Shown in pieces: positions 11,980 to 22,141 of a stretch of DNA of 64,000 nt. The position numbers were made by a program, and so were the translations under genes. Each line of letters opens with the position of its first letter. Positions within the stretch are counted from its first letter, which is position 1. Source of the DNA: Gautieria morchelliformis. Lineage: Eukaryota; Basidiomycota; Agaricomycetes; Gomphales; Gomphaceae. The stretch is from positions 1 to 64,000 of the forward strand of contig WHVA01000451.1 in NCBI GenBank assembly GCA_015179125.1. The letters run 5' to 3'. The notes under the pieces are model-generated. The model had not been told where the DNA came from. It was given only the letters and a program-made list of their open reading frames with translations, and ran no database searches.

Positions 11980-12915
11980 AAGAAATAAAAACATAACAAA
12001 AATAAAGAAAGGCAGATACAGTAGACCTGCAATGGCAGACAGGCAAGGTAGCAGGGACTGAGAGCAGGAACCTGGGTTGAAAAGAAGGCAAAAAGAGGAT
12101 TAAAAAGGGAAAATTAATGGAAGAAAACACAGACCAAGGGCAGGGATGACAGCCAGGAATGGATGGAGGCAAGGAGAGGAGAAACCTGGGGTGAAACAAA
12201 GTCATAAAAGCAAAAATAAATGAAGAAATAACAATAATAAAAAGGGCCAAAAAAGCGAAAATTAATGGAAAAGAAGACACACCAGGGGCAGGGATGACAG
12301 CCAGGAAAGGAGGGAGGCAAGGAGAGGAGAAACCTGGGGTGAAAAAATGTCAAAAGCAGCGAAAATAAAATGAATAAATAACAATAATAAAAAAAGGCCA
12401 AAAAAGCGAAGATTAATGGAAAAGAAGACACACCAGGGGCAGGGACAGCATCCAGGAATGGATGGAGGCAAGGAGAAGAGAAACCTGGGGTGAAAAAAAG
12501 TCAAAAAAAGCAAAATAAATGAAGAAATAACAATAATACAAAAGGCCAAAAAAGCGAAAATTAATGGAAAAGAAGACACACCAGGGGCAGGGATAGCAGC
12601 CAGGAATGGATGGAGGCAAGGAGAGGAGAAACCTGGGGTGAAAAAAAGTCAAAAAAAGCAAAAATAAATGAAGAAATAACAATAATAAAAAAAAGGCCAA
12701 AAAAGCGAAAATTAATGGCAAAGAAGACACACCAGGGGCAGGGATGACAGCCAGGAATGGATGGAGGCAAGGAGAGGAGAAACCTGGGGTGCAAAAAAGT
12801 CAAAAAAAGCGAAAATAAATGAAGAAATACCAATAATAAAAAAGGCCAAAAAAGCGAAAATTAATGGCAAAGAAGACACACCAGGGGCAGGGATGACAGC
12901 CAGGAATGGATGGAG
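11980..12915. repeat. Tandem array of ~150-bp units inside the Helitron 5' region
   Basis: The marker accaggggcaggga (or near variants) occurs at 12133, 12281, 12432, 12580, 12731 and 12880, giving periods of 148-151 bp. Each unit also holds cctggggtgaaaaaaagtc, an A-rich stretch with aataacaataata, and ggccaaaaaagcgaaaattaatgg. A more degenerate unit precedes the array near 11980-12070. The Phe/Leu-rich minus-strand frames across it are products of the repeat and not genes. A related single-copy sequence lies at 21480-21638 in the other Helitron. Confidence 0.9.
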
Positions 12916-13112
12916 GCAGGGAGAGACAGGCAGGAGGCAGAGACAGCCCATAGCAGACACAGAGAAGGCCAGTAGCAGACAGAGAGAGAGCAGGCTGCGC
13001 AGCTAGGAACGGCACTCGTGGCTGCGCCGCTCGCGTTCAAACTCAGAAAATTACGTAACATTATTATGTAAAACACCCACAACCACCCTTCCAGCAACTT
13101 TATACTATAGAC

Positions 13113-13853
13113 CTAGGTGGATACCCGCGCTTCGCGTGGGGGTGCAAGTCAAGCACATCAGTAAGGTCAAACACATCAGCAAGGTCAAACACATTGGGTA
13201 AATCAAACTTGGGATAGGTCAAACACATTCGGATAATAAAGTTTCCTTCAGATAAGTAAAACACATCTTATTGATTCAAAGTAGCTCTAAGTAACACATC
13301 AAGGTAGGTAGTGTTATGACCATGCTGCTCGACCAACTCCGGTACCTCCGCACCTCTGCCAACTCTACTGCACAACATCTGCACTTTGACCTTTTGATCC
13401 CCTTGTTCTTTACTATTCACATACTTCCCCTTTTGACTCTATTCACCAGCCCTCCCTACTTAACCATTAGCATAGCAAGTCTGGAGCATCAGGAGTTCCA
13501 TTTGTTCCACTATCAATTAGACCTACATGCCTATTGCTCTTAGTTCTACCCGGCACCCCCTTGTAGTTCCTCTTGTTCCATATTAGTTACTTACTCCATT
13601 CATCCTAGTTACTTTTGCTCACACCAGAATTGCTTACCTCTACCTTCTGACATGTTGTCTCAGCACTTTGTATAAAACCCAGTCATGTATGCCTCTGTTC
13701 TGCAATCAGATAATTGACTATGATATGTGACTCCCTTTGCTCTGTTTCCTGTTCTTAGCACAGCGAGTACTTGCAAGGCCTCTGTCTCTCTGACCTCTGC
13801 CTTCCAACTCGATTTCTGATATCCAACTTAACTTGATTCTTGAACCCTTACCT
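13113..13853 (-). mobile_element. Non-autonomous Helitron unit 1 (3' end), body partly unrelated
   Basis: On the minus strand it ends with a hairpin at 13140-13124 (stem CCCACGC/GCGCGGG with one wobble) and CTAG at 13116-13113. The 3' subterminal 180 bp (13140-13312) match 13880-14000 and 16140-16300. The remaining 13313-13853 differs from the other copies and no proper Helitron 5' end is visible at 13853, so the unit is probably incomplete. The base after CTAG on the minus strand is G, not the expected T. Confidence 0.55.
13313..13853 (+). other. Possible truncated LTR within Helitron unit 1
   Basis: Starts tgttatgacc, resembling starts of Ty3/Gypsy LTRs and similar to tgtcatgacc at 28014. 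It contains a TATA-like tataaaa at 13671 followed by C/T-rich DNA. No clear CA end or target duplication is found, so this is only a suggestion. Confidence 0.25.
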
Positions 13854-13999
13854 CTAGGTGGATACCCATGCTTCACATGGGGGTGTAGATCAAACACCTC
13901 GGTAAGGTCAAATGCATTGGGTAAATCAAACTTGGGATAAGTAAAACACATCTCATTGCCATTGAAAGTAGCTATAAGTAACACATCAAGCTAGGTAAT

Positions 14000-14880
14000 G
14001 TCTCTACACATGTCTGCATGTGCCCAAGTATAGTGTGCATAGCATGTCCTCCATGCACAGTGTGTCCCTCAAATATAGCATGCTTATTGTGTGCCTGGTT
14101 TGTAACATGACCCCACACATAACATGTCCCCAAGTATAGTGTGCATAGCATGTCCTCCATGCATAATGTGTCTCCACATGTAGTGTGTCCCCACATGTAG
14201 CATGTCCCCAAGTACAGTGTGCATAGTGTGTCCCGCATGCATAGCATGTCCCTGGTTTGTAGCATGTCCCCAAACGTAGCGTGTCCCTAAATTATAGCAT
14301 GTGTGTCCCCCATGCATAGCGTGTCCACACGTGTAGCATGTCCCTACATGTAGTGTCTGTACATCTCCCTCAAGTATAGTGTGCAAAGTGTGTCCCCAAT
14401 GCATAACATGTCCCCCAAGTATAGTGTGCGTAGCATGTCCTTTGTTTGTAGTGTGTCCCCCAAGTAAAGCATGTGTAGAATGTCCCTTGTTTGTAGTGTT
14501 TTCCCCTGTTGTGTGTCCCTTGTTTGTACCGTGTCCCCCAAGCATAGTGTGTCCCCACATATAGTGTGTACATCCCCATGCATAGTGTGCGTGTGCCCAT
14601 GCATAGCGTGTGTGTCCCCATGCATAACATGTGTGTCTCTACACATAACATGCATGTCCCCAAGCATAGCATTCATGTCCCCATGCACAACATGCATGTC
14701 TCCACGCCTAACATGTATGTCTCCACACCTAACATGCATGTCTTCACGCCTAACATGCATGTCTCCATGCATAACATATGTGTCTCCATGCATAGCGTGC
14801 GTGTCCCCATGCATAGTGTGTGTAGCATGCCCCTCAAGTATAGCATACATAGCATGTCTCAATGGCATGTGTAGCATATC
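14000..14880. repeat. Minisatellite of ~20-30-bp units
   Basis: Dozens of variants of tgtccccatgcatagtgtg and tgtccccaagtatagtgtgc, with alternating CATG/TGCA motifs. Spacing varies, mostly 20-36 bp. It gives long open frames on both strands (rich in Met-His-Gly or Cys-Met-Ser-Pro), which are repeat artefacts. It lies inside non-autonomous Helitron unit 2. Confidence 0.9.
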
Positions 14881-15019
14881 CCAAGGGCCTCAAAGTGAAG
14901 CAAGCAGAGGCTGTCTTTTCATTAACTTCTAGCAAACTCAGGGACATGTATCCATATCTATTTTGTGACATACAGATATAAATAAAATAGTAAAGGAAGC
15001 CATATTTAAGCAGCTGCTG

Positions 15020-15240
15020 TCAGTAATGTTAGCAAAGTCAGGATTATCTATTTTGTGAAAAATGTCAAAACAAATGTCCAGTACATTTAAGCTGAAGTTA
15101 TTATTAATTTTAGCAGAGTCAAGATTATCTATTTTTCGAAAAATGTCAAAGAAATGCACTGTATGGAGCTGTTGTCAGTTTTCACAAAGTCAGGATAATT
15201 TATTGACATCTATTTGTGAAAAAATGCCAAAAAAGTACAG
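15020..15240. repeat. About three ~75-80-bp degenerate direct repeats
   Basis: Copies start near 15031, 15113 and 15184 with gcaaagtcaggattatct, gcagagtcaagattatct and acaaagtcaggataattt, followed by a tttgtgaaaaatg-like stretch. Weaker relatives appear near 15435 and 15515. Confidence 0.7.
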
Positions 15241-15674
15241 TACATTGAAGCAGAAGCTGTTATTAATGCCCAGCCCAAGCCAGAGAAGCCCAGAGACTGA
15301 CAAAGAAACCCAGAGCCCAGCCAAAGCCATAGTAAGCCAGCCACCAGTATAGCCAGAGAAGGAGTGCCTGGCAGCTTTACAGTAAATAAAACAACAAAAC
15401 AAACCACATTCAAAAGTAGAACCTATTGTCATTAATTTTAGAGGAAACTTATTGATGTCAATTTTCGAAAAAAACCTGAAAAATATATATATATAAATAC
15501 TTTTTTTCAGCACAGTCTTGGGATTTTATTTAAATCTATTTTCAAAAAAATTCACCAAAATATAAAGCACATGTGAAAATACAATATGATGAAAAAAAAA
15601 ATTGGAACCAATAAAATTACAAACACAAATAAAATAAAATACATGGGAATGCATTAAAAAAGAGATATTACCTA

Positions 15675-15795
15675 CCAATAGAAAGCCAGCCAAGCCAATA
15701 GATAGCCAGCCAAGCAAACGAATAGAAAGCCAGCCAACCAAAGCACTAGATAGCCAGTCAACCAAAGCAATAGACAGCCAGCCAGCTAAAGGAGG
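15675..15795. repeat. Short tandem repeats with gccagcca core
   Basis: Units of about 24-28 bp such as atagaaagccagccaa and agatagccagtcaaccaaag follow each other. Just beyond, 15800-15890 is rich in gcagacag. Non-coding. Confidence 0.75.
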
Positions 15796-16122
15796 ACCCA
15801 CCAGAGAGCGCAGCAGACAGCAGACAGCGCAGACACAGCAGAGAGCAGACACAGCAAAGAGCACACAGTAAACAGAGCAGACAGCAGAGAGAGGAATTGC
15901 CGGTCGGGCAGATTCCTGGCATTCCACCCTACCGAACTGCCTTTATATACCGCGCGCGCGTGTCGTGCACGGACCACGCATGAATGGGTCACGTGACTGC
16001 GGACGCTGCTGCGCAGCGTTCATTGCTCGCGGCTGCGCCGCTCGCCGCTGACATAACTTTTACATAATATTATTTGTCAGCGCGCCCACAACCTCCCACC
16101 GAGCCGCTTTCATATAGTGTAA

Positions 16123-19100
16123 CTAGGTGGGTACCCGCGCTTCGCGTGGGGGTGTAGGTCAAACGCATCGGTAAGGTCAAGTGCATTGGGGAAAATCAAA
16201 GTAACCAATTTGCATGAAGTAAAATCAAGTAACACACATAAACCATATCAAGAGAAGTGAATATAACAAAATCAAGGAGCTCTAAGTAATACATCTTTAT
16301 ATACAATGTTGGTTGTGTCCAAACCCTCCTCAAGCAAGACCTTGACTCTGTTCCAATTGGTCCCCCTTGATACACCAACATACAACTGACCATGTCCAAA
16401 CACTGGATATCTCAGGTCCAGCCCAACCATACCCAAAGACTGTCCCTGAGACTTGTTGATAGTCATTGCAAATGCCAAACGCACTGGAAACTGCCTCCTT
16501 TGCAGCACAAATGGCAACTCTCCCTCTGATGGCTTAATGATGATCCTGGGGATGAAAGCAATATTGCCTGCACATGGACCTGAGATGATCCTGACCTCCA
16601 ACACTCTAATGCTTATCCTCACCAACCGCAACCTTGTCCCATTGCATAGTCCTTGCTTCTGATCCAAATTGCGCAACAGCATCAGAGGCACTCCAGGCTT
16701 GACTTCCAAGCGAGCAGGAGGAAGACTGCCCATCTCTATGGAATTCAGATACTCCACAGGATACCGATCTGCATCGTCGGATTCTTCAATGGAATTTGCA
16801 CAGTGCAAGACCTGAGCATCACCTGGAAACTCCCTAAACACCATGGAATTGATCTCATTGACCTCAGTGTTTCTGGCACAGAGGATGGCCCACTCCAAAA
16901 AGTAATTATCCTGGGCAGGGACTTGATTGCCAATGCCAGGGTATATTTCCTGGATCAGATCTTCAATTCCAGGGCCACACACCATGTGAGGAGGCAGTGA
17001 GAACGTATCATTTAGTGGGAGATCCTTTCCCTGGCCCACATTCTGCAGCCATTCTGCAAACCTGGCTCTGTCAGGGTCATTTCTCACCCGCATGTTCTCT
17101 GTCAGATGGATGACCTTGATCTTTGGCCACAGATATGACTTCTGAAGGGTAGCTCCCACGATATCCTCCTTGGAGCCTTTAGGGACAATTGGGAGAGTCT
17201 GCTGAAAGTCACCTCCAAAGGCGACTGTGATGCCACCAAAGGGTCTATCAGGCTGGTCAAGGAAATCCCTCAGTGTCCTGTCAATGGCCTCTATGGCATG
17301 GCGATGCTGCATTGCAGCCTCATCCCAGATGAGGAGACTGGCCTGTCTCAGCATGTCAGCCTTGTCAGAGTTCTTTTTGATGGAGGAGAAAGAGCGCTCA
17401 TGGACAGGAATGGGAATTCCAAGCATGCTATGAGAGGTTGTACCCTTAGTGAGGATAAGTGCAGCCATTGCAGATGAGGCTACTGCAATCACAATGAGGC
17501 TCTCTGCTCTATAGGAGTGGATTAGAGTGTTCCATGTGAATGATTTCCCGGCACCACCTGAGCCAGTGACAAAAAACATTTGCCCATCAGGTTTCCCATG
17601 AGCATCTCTGGTCAGTGCCGACCGTAATATCTGGTCATGCGCAGACCTTTGCCCCTCATTCAGCTTAGGAACCTCCTCATCAGCCTTTTCCCTCTCTTCA
17701 ACACTATCATAGTCCCTCTGCTCAGCTATGAACCTGTTTCCAATGAGGGCCTCCCACTCGCCTGCCACCCAAGGCATATCATCAAAGCTGCTCAAGGACA
17801 TTCCACCCTGCTGGAGGATTTTCTCCAGGAGAAAGAGTCCAAAATCATAAACCTGATCGTCCTGTGGATCCTGCATACCATGTCTGATTTGGAGCTGATG
17901 TCTGAGATCATCACATATATGCTCCCTGAAGCCATCCCATAGTCTGCCGGGACCCGATGGATTGCAATGGCCAAGGATGGTGGCAAAGAGATGTCTGAGC
18001 TGAGCACCTGTTTTCATGCCACTGGATTCCTGGAGACACAACCTCAACTCCTGATCATCATCCAGAAGTCCCCTTGCACGACAGGCCTCCTTGTAAGTAG
18101 CATATTGTATGCCATCCACCGACCTAAGCTCCTCAAAGGATCTAGCCCCCTTGACCACTGTGAGGAGAGTGCGCACAAAAAATCTCTCTCCTGATCTAGG
18201 GTTTGCAAAGTGAAGGCGACCGATGCTATAACCTCCTTGGTGTGGTGTCCATACCTTTTCCTGTGAGTGCCAGGTAAAATGCTCAGGAAACTCCACATAG
18301 AGCAGATCACGTGCTTCAGGGTAGATATCATTGGCCTCAAAGTAAGCCATGAGCGGTGTCTTTTTTGCCTCAGCCCTTTCCAGGATGTTGTCCACATCCT
18401 GGTTGGGATCAAAGATGATTGTGTGATGGTCCTTTTCATGGACTGGCAGTGCCATGATTGCAGGCACATGGGTGTGGATTTACCGCTCCAGCAACCTCCA
18501 ACAGGCCTCATGAGCACTGACATAGCGAGCATCCAGGTACTGCTTAATTTCATCCTGGGTGCGACCAAACTCCATGGTGGTCCGATCATGGCCCTTGTAG
18601 AGATACTTGTGGATATACTTGATACACCTCACATTGATGGTGAGTTCAGGGTTGATGTGACACCAGAATTTGAGCAAGAGCAGAGGAGAGTATGGCACAA
18701 CCCATCTGTTGTCCAGCATGTCACCTCTGACATTGTGCAGCCTTCCATCATTGCGACGACGATATTTTGGATATCCATCCTCATTCAGACTGGTTTCCTC
18801 ACAGAACGGCTTTGGGAAGTTTTTCTTGCACTTGCCATTTTCCATGCAGGGTGCGTTTGGTTTCATTTGTCCACAGGGACCATGTGTCATCAGCTCACAG
18901 ACCAACCGGTAGAGGACAGGATGAGTCTCTGGATCAGGGAACTCTGCCGAAATCATTGAATCCACCTCATGTGGATGTCTGATCTTGGAATCTCTTTCAA
19001 ACCAGATAAGAATATGCATGTGTGGGAGTCCCCTTTTCTGGAATTCAATGGTGTGCACGCAAGCGACGGTTTCCCCAAAAATATTTTCCTTGACGATCAA

Positions 19101-21638
19101 GTCAATGAGGTATTTCTTTTTGAGCTGGAACACCCGTGACACCAGGTCAGGCCTGTCCTGAGGAGATTGTCCAGGCAACAATGCATCCAATACCTCCTGC
19201 CAGTTGGGATTGGCAGTCATGGTAATAAAGAGATCAGCCACACCATGCTTCCTTGAAATGGCCAGAGAGTTCTGCAGGTTTTCCTGCATGTCCCGTGTCC
19301 CCCCCTGAAATGTGGCAGGCAAAATGGATCTTGTGCCCAAATTGTTTGGATCTCTGTCATTGTCATTGCGATGAAAGGCATCCATCATCTGGTTATACAT
19401 CTCAGCACGGAGAGTGTGTTGATTTGTCCTGATCCACCACAGCCTGCTTTGCTCTGCAGCGGCCCAAGAGTCTACAATGTACTTCTGGAATAATTTGCCA
19501 GCGCGCAGGAGTGTTGTAGGTTCTTCTGTTCTCTGGAAGAGACGATAGGAATGGAACTGAATTTGGGTGACATGCCCACTTCGCTCACGCCCGTCAGGTA
19601 ATTGGCGATAGCGAATACCCGGTTGCCACCCCAACTCTCCCCTGGGAAAGAGCAAGACATAGTGAAGAGAGGCATAGTTTGGATTCATATCGGATACCCT
19701 TTTAAAACGTCCACCTTTGAGCTGGACAATAATATCCCTAGGTTCAGGGATGATGCCATCTCCAGGAAGAACCACCGCAATCTCATCCGCAGTAGGGATA
19801 TTATACCTCCTAGGATCCCTGTGTTCCCTGTACGTGAGCCTAGCCCGGATCTCACCATTCTGTCCCTGAGCTCTGAGCCTCTCGGCCGCTTGTCTATATA
19901 TGGGAACATGAGGATTGCATAGGAGGAGCATTTCCTGCAAGTCTCCCATGATAGTTGGAGACAGACCTGGGTTACACGTGTTCCTCTGTGCCAAAGCCAA
20001 TGCTGGATCATATATGTAAAGTTGGGCATACTGTATCCGCCTCCCAGGGTTAGGGATGAGAGAGCCATGAATATGATACAGTTCGCTCTGTAGCTTGAGG
20101 ACATATGGACCACGACCCTCCCGAAGCAAATTGAGGTCAAAGTCGGCACCCAAGGAAGTGAATGCAAATGCCGCATTATACTGCCTGATGTTCTGGCGAA
20201 ACTGTTTGGCCTCAGGGTCCTGGCCCTCTAAGAGCCGTCTCAATGGCTGAGGGAGCACTGGCAGCTCTGGAAGCTGCACCTTTCCTTCCATACAGCAATC
20301 ACCAAATCTGGGCCGCCGATTTGAGGATTTCAGCAGGCGCTCTGCCATCCAGTGTAATGCTCGACAGTCAGGGCAGGGAATAACCATGGGACCCAGATCA
20401 TGACGCTGCACATCTGCCTCAATTATTCTAGAGCGACCAAGTGGAACAGGAGGAGGAGGTCGCTGATGACGCTGCCGAGGTACAGGGAGTGGCTGAGGAG
20501 GCTGAGGAGGTGCAGGGAGTGGCTGAGGAGGCCGAGGAGGTGCAAGCAGTCGCTGAAGAGGCCGCAGAAGTGCAGGGAGTAGCGGAGGCATTGGTCTTAC
20601 TGCATTAGCCTGAGCCCGCAATGCTGCAACCGCTGCAGAACCTACTACAGGAGGTCTAGGAGCTGGTTGTAAAGGTGCCTGCCTGGGTCTTCCCAAGGGC
20701 TGTGCTGGGATAGGCTGTATACCAGCAGTGTGAGCATGCAAATCTGCCACCGCTGTAGAGCCTACTGCCAAATGTCCAATTCCAGCCGCCTGAGCACGCA
20801 ACTGAGTGATTGCTGCAGAACCTGCTACAGGAGCTGGCTGTCCAGCATCAGGCCTATTTCTTCTGAGGGGCTGTAATCGTGGGATAGCTGCTAACTGTGC
20901 ACGAAGGGCTGCCACCTGCTCTCCAGGACTGGGATCAGGTGGATATGATGGCTCCGCAAGCGTAGGAGGGCGCAATGGAGCTGGCTGTACAGGGTCTGGC
21001 CTATGTCCTCTCAGGGGCTGCCATGGTGTGATAACTGCTAACTGAGCATGAAGGGCTGCCACCTGCTCTGTAGGACTGGTATCAGGAGCAAGTGATGGCG
21101 CCGCAGGCATTGGTGGACGTGATGGCCCTGCCACAGGTTGTTGAAAAGGATCAGCTGCACTGCTTCTAGAAGGAGGGTGAGGGATGGCAAAAGGCGGTGG
21201 TGGAGGGGGTGGCTGGTTCTGAGCTCCAATATGCGCTCTCCGATGACTGGGTGGTGTCATCACCTCCTGCCCCTCCCTCGCACCTTGACGCACCTGCCGA
21301 TGGATGCTCTCTGGGGTAGATGGATCCCTTAGGAATGCAGGCATAAGAGTAGAGAGAGAATACAGATATCAATATCAGACTTACATCGCAAGCAGAATAA
21401 GGCAAACTCAGGGAAAACAGGCTGTGCGGGTATCTCAGACGGATTGCAAAGCCACTGATCCTAATATAAATACTGCAAACAGCAGATACAGTTACAAAAA
21501 CTTGCCAGAAAGGGGATAATACCCAGGTAGGGTATGCAGTAGTGACAGGACAAATGCACTTGAAAAGTGCCTACAAAATGCCAAAAAAGCAAAGTTATAG
21601 CAAATAACAACATAATAAGCATCAAGAAAAGGCAGATA
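16123..21638 (-). mobile_element. Helitron copy C, nearly intact coding region, 5' end cut off
   Basis: The minus-strand 3' end is CTAG at 16126-16123 after a hairpin at 16150-16134 (arms CCCACGC/GCGCGGG). The next base is T, fitting the A/T target rule. It carries the Rep-helicase gene at 16272-21344. Upstream of the gene, 21400-21638 matches the leader of copy B (for example aaaggcagata at 12010). At 21639 the sequence switches to the Copia LTR and does not resume after that element, so the 5' terminus of this Helitron is absent. Confidence 0.8.
16272..21344 (-). pseudogene. Helitron Rep-helicase (copy C), one in-frame stop codon
   Basis: About 1690 codons in a single frame from the ATG at 21344 to 16272, interrupted only by TAA at 18482-18480. 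The N-terminal third is Pro/Ala-rich. A zinc-binding part with HDLGPMVIPCPDCRALHW lies near residue 330. Rep follows, with HUH motif GLPHMHILIWF near residue 770 and catalytic-tyrosine motif YIHKYLYKG near 910. The helicase has Walker A GSGGAGKSF, Walker B LLIWDEAAM, and C-terminal AMTINKSQGQSL and GVSRGTNWNRV. In copy B the codon matching the stop is a Lys in LLEYKMHVQVPA, so the change is a single AAA-to-TAA type substitution. The stop separates Rep from helicase. It could be a dead copy, or one that is read through. Confidence 0.9.
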
Positions 21639-22127
21639 TGTTGGGTGCATTTATGCTCCTGCACCAAAATCAAGCATAATATGTTCAATTTATTGTGTGG
21701 TGTTTCCAATTGTTTCTCACATTGTTCTTGTACCATGCATCCATTTCTCTGCTTATTTTCGAAATTTTCCAGTCACTCTCTATCTCTCCATTTCATTCTG
21801 TTATTTCTACTTTCACAGGCGGCTGCACCCAGCGGAGTTTGAAATGACTTCGACGCGCGAGCCCTTGGGCGCTAAAGGGCCGGGTGCAAGTATATGCCTT
21901 CTGAGACAGGATTACACTCCTCTCTCAGTGACAATAAATTCACTGAGAGAGGCGAGTAGTATTCTTCATATTTACATAGCATGTTGACTGAAAATCATGT
22001 AGTATATTTGATTCTAGGTATTGTATTAATACATCAGTGACAATAAATTCACTGAGAGAGTATATTTGATTCTAGCTTTCTAAGAACTCTACCGAACCTT
22101 CCCTGCCATAGCCCCTAGTTGCTAACA
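21639..22127 (+). repeat. 5' LTR of Copia element 1 (489 bp)
   Basis: Begins tgttgggtgcatttatgc and ends ttgctaaca. It contains two copies of cagtgacaataaattcac (21926 and 22035), and the 3' LTR has only one. Confidence 0.95.
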
Positions 22128-22128
22128 A

Positions 22129-22141
22129 GGGTTATGGGCCC
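22129..22141 (+). promoter_or_regulatory. Primer-binding site matching the anticodon arm of initiator tRNA-Met
   Basis: gggttatgggccc starts two bases after the LTR. It is complementary to GGGCCCATAACCC, the anticodon arm of eukaryotic initiator tRNA-Met. Drosophila copia is known to use such a half-tRNA primer. The gag ATG (22134) lies inside it. Confidence 0.75.

Larger units (their letters stand above)
6035..13111 (-). mobile_element. Autonomous-type Helitron (copy B), decayed
   Basis: Read on the minus strand, the right end (13111) starts with TCTATAGTATAAAG and the left end finishes with a hairpin (6046-6065, arms ACCCG-GTGC / GCACGGGT) followed about 8 nt later by CTAG at 6038-6035. 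The next host base is T at 6034, as expected for insertion between A and T. Inside lie a broken Rep-helicase gene (6163 to about 11070), an AT-rich region, and two sets of tandem repeats near the 5' end. The 5' end is assigned from its TC start and from similarity of the last about 100 bp to 16020-16120. Helitrons move by rolling-circle replication using a HUH endonuclease fused to a helicase. Confidence 0.75.
13854..16122 (-). mobile_element. Non-autonomous Helitron unit 2
   Basis: The minus-strand 3' end has CTAG at 13857-13854 preceded by a hairpin at 13881-13865 with arms CCCATG/CATGGG. These arms differ from the other two copies by paired changes that keep the stem. The right end (about 16020-16122) is similar to the 5' end of copy B (13010-13111): both share ggctgcgccgctcgc, acataa..tta and cccacaacc. 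It contains no transposase gene, only repeats. The exact first base of the 5' end is uncertain, because it reads TTACACTATATGAAAG or one base shorter. Confidence 0.6.

Noticed and set aside
11951..13097. A series of ~105-residue Phe/Leu-rich minus-strand frames that look like membrane proteins
   Set aside because: They are translations of the 150-bp tandem repeats and overlap one another with the period of the repeat.
14000..14930. CRISPR-like appearance of short repeats, and Cys-rich or His/Met-rich open frames
   Set aside because: Spacing and units are irregular with no constant repeat and unique spacers, the genome is eukaryotic, and the frames are repeat artefacts.
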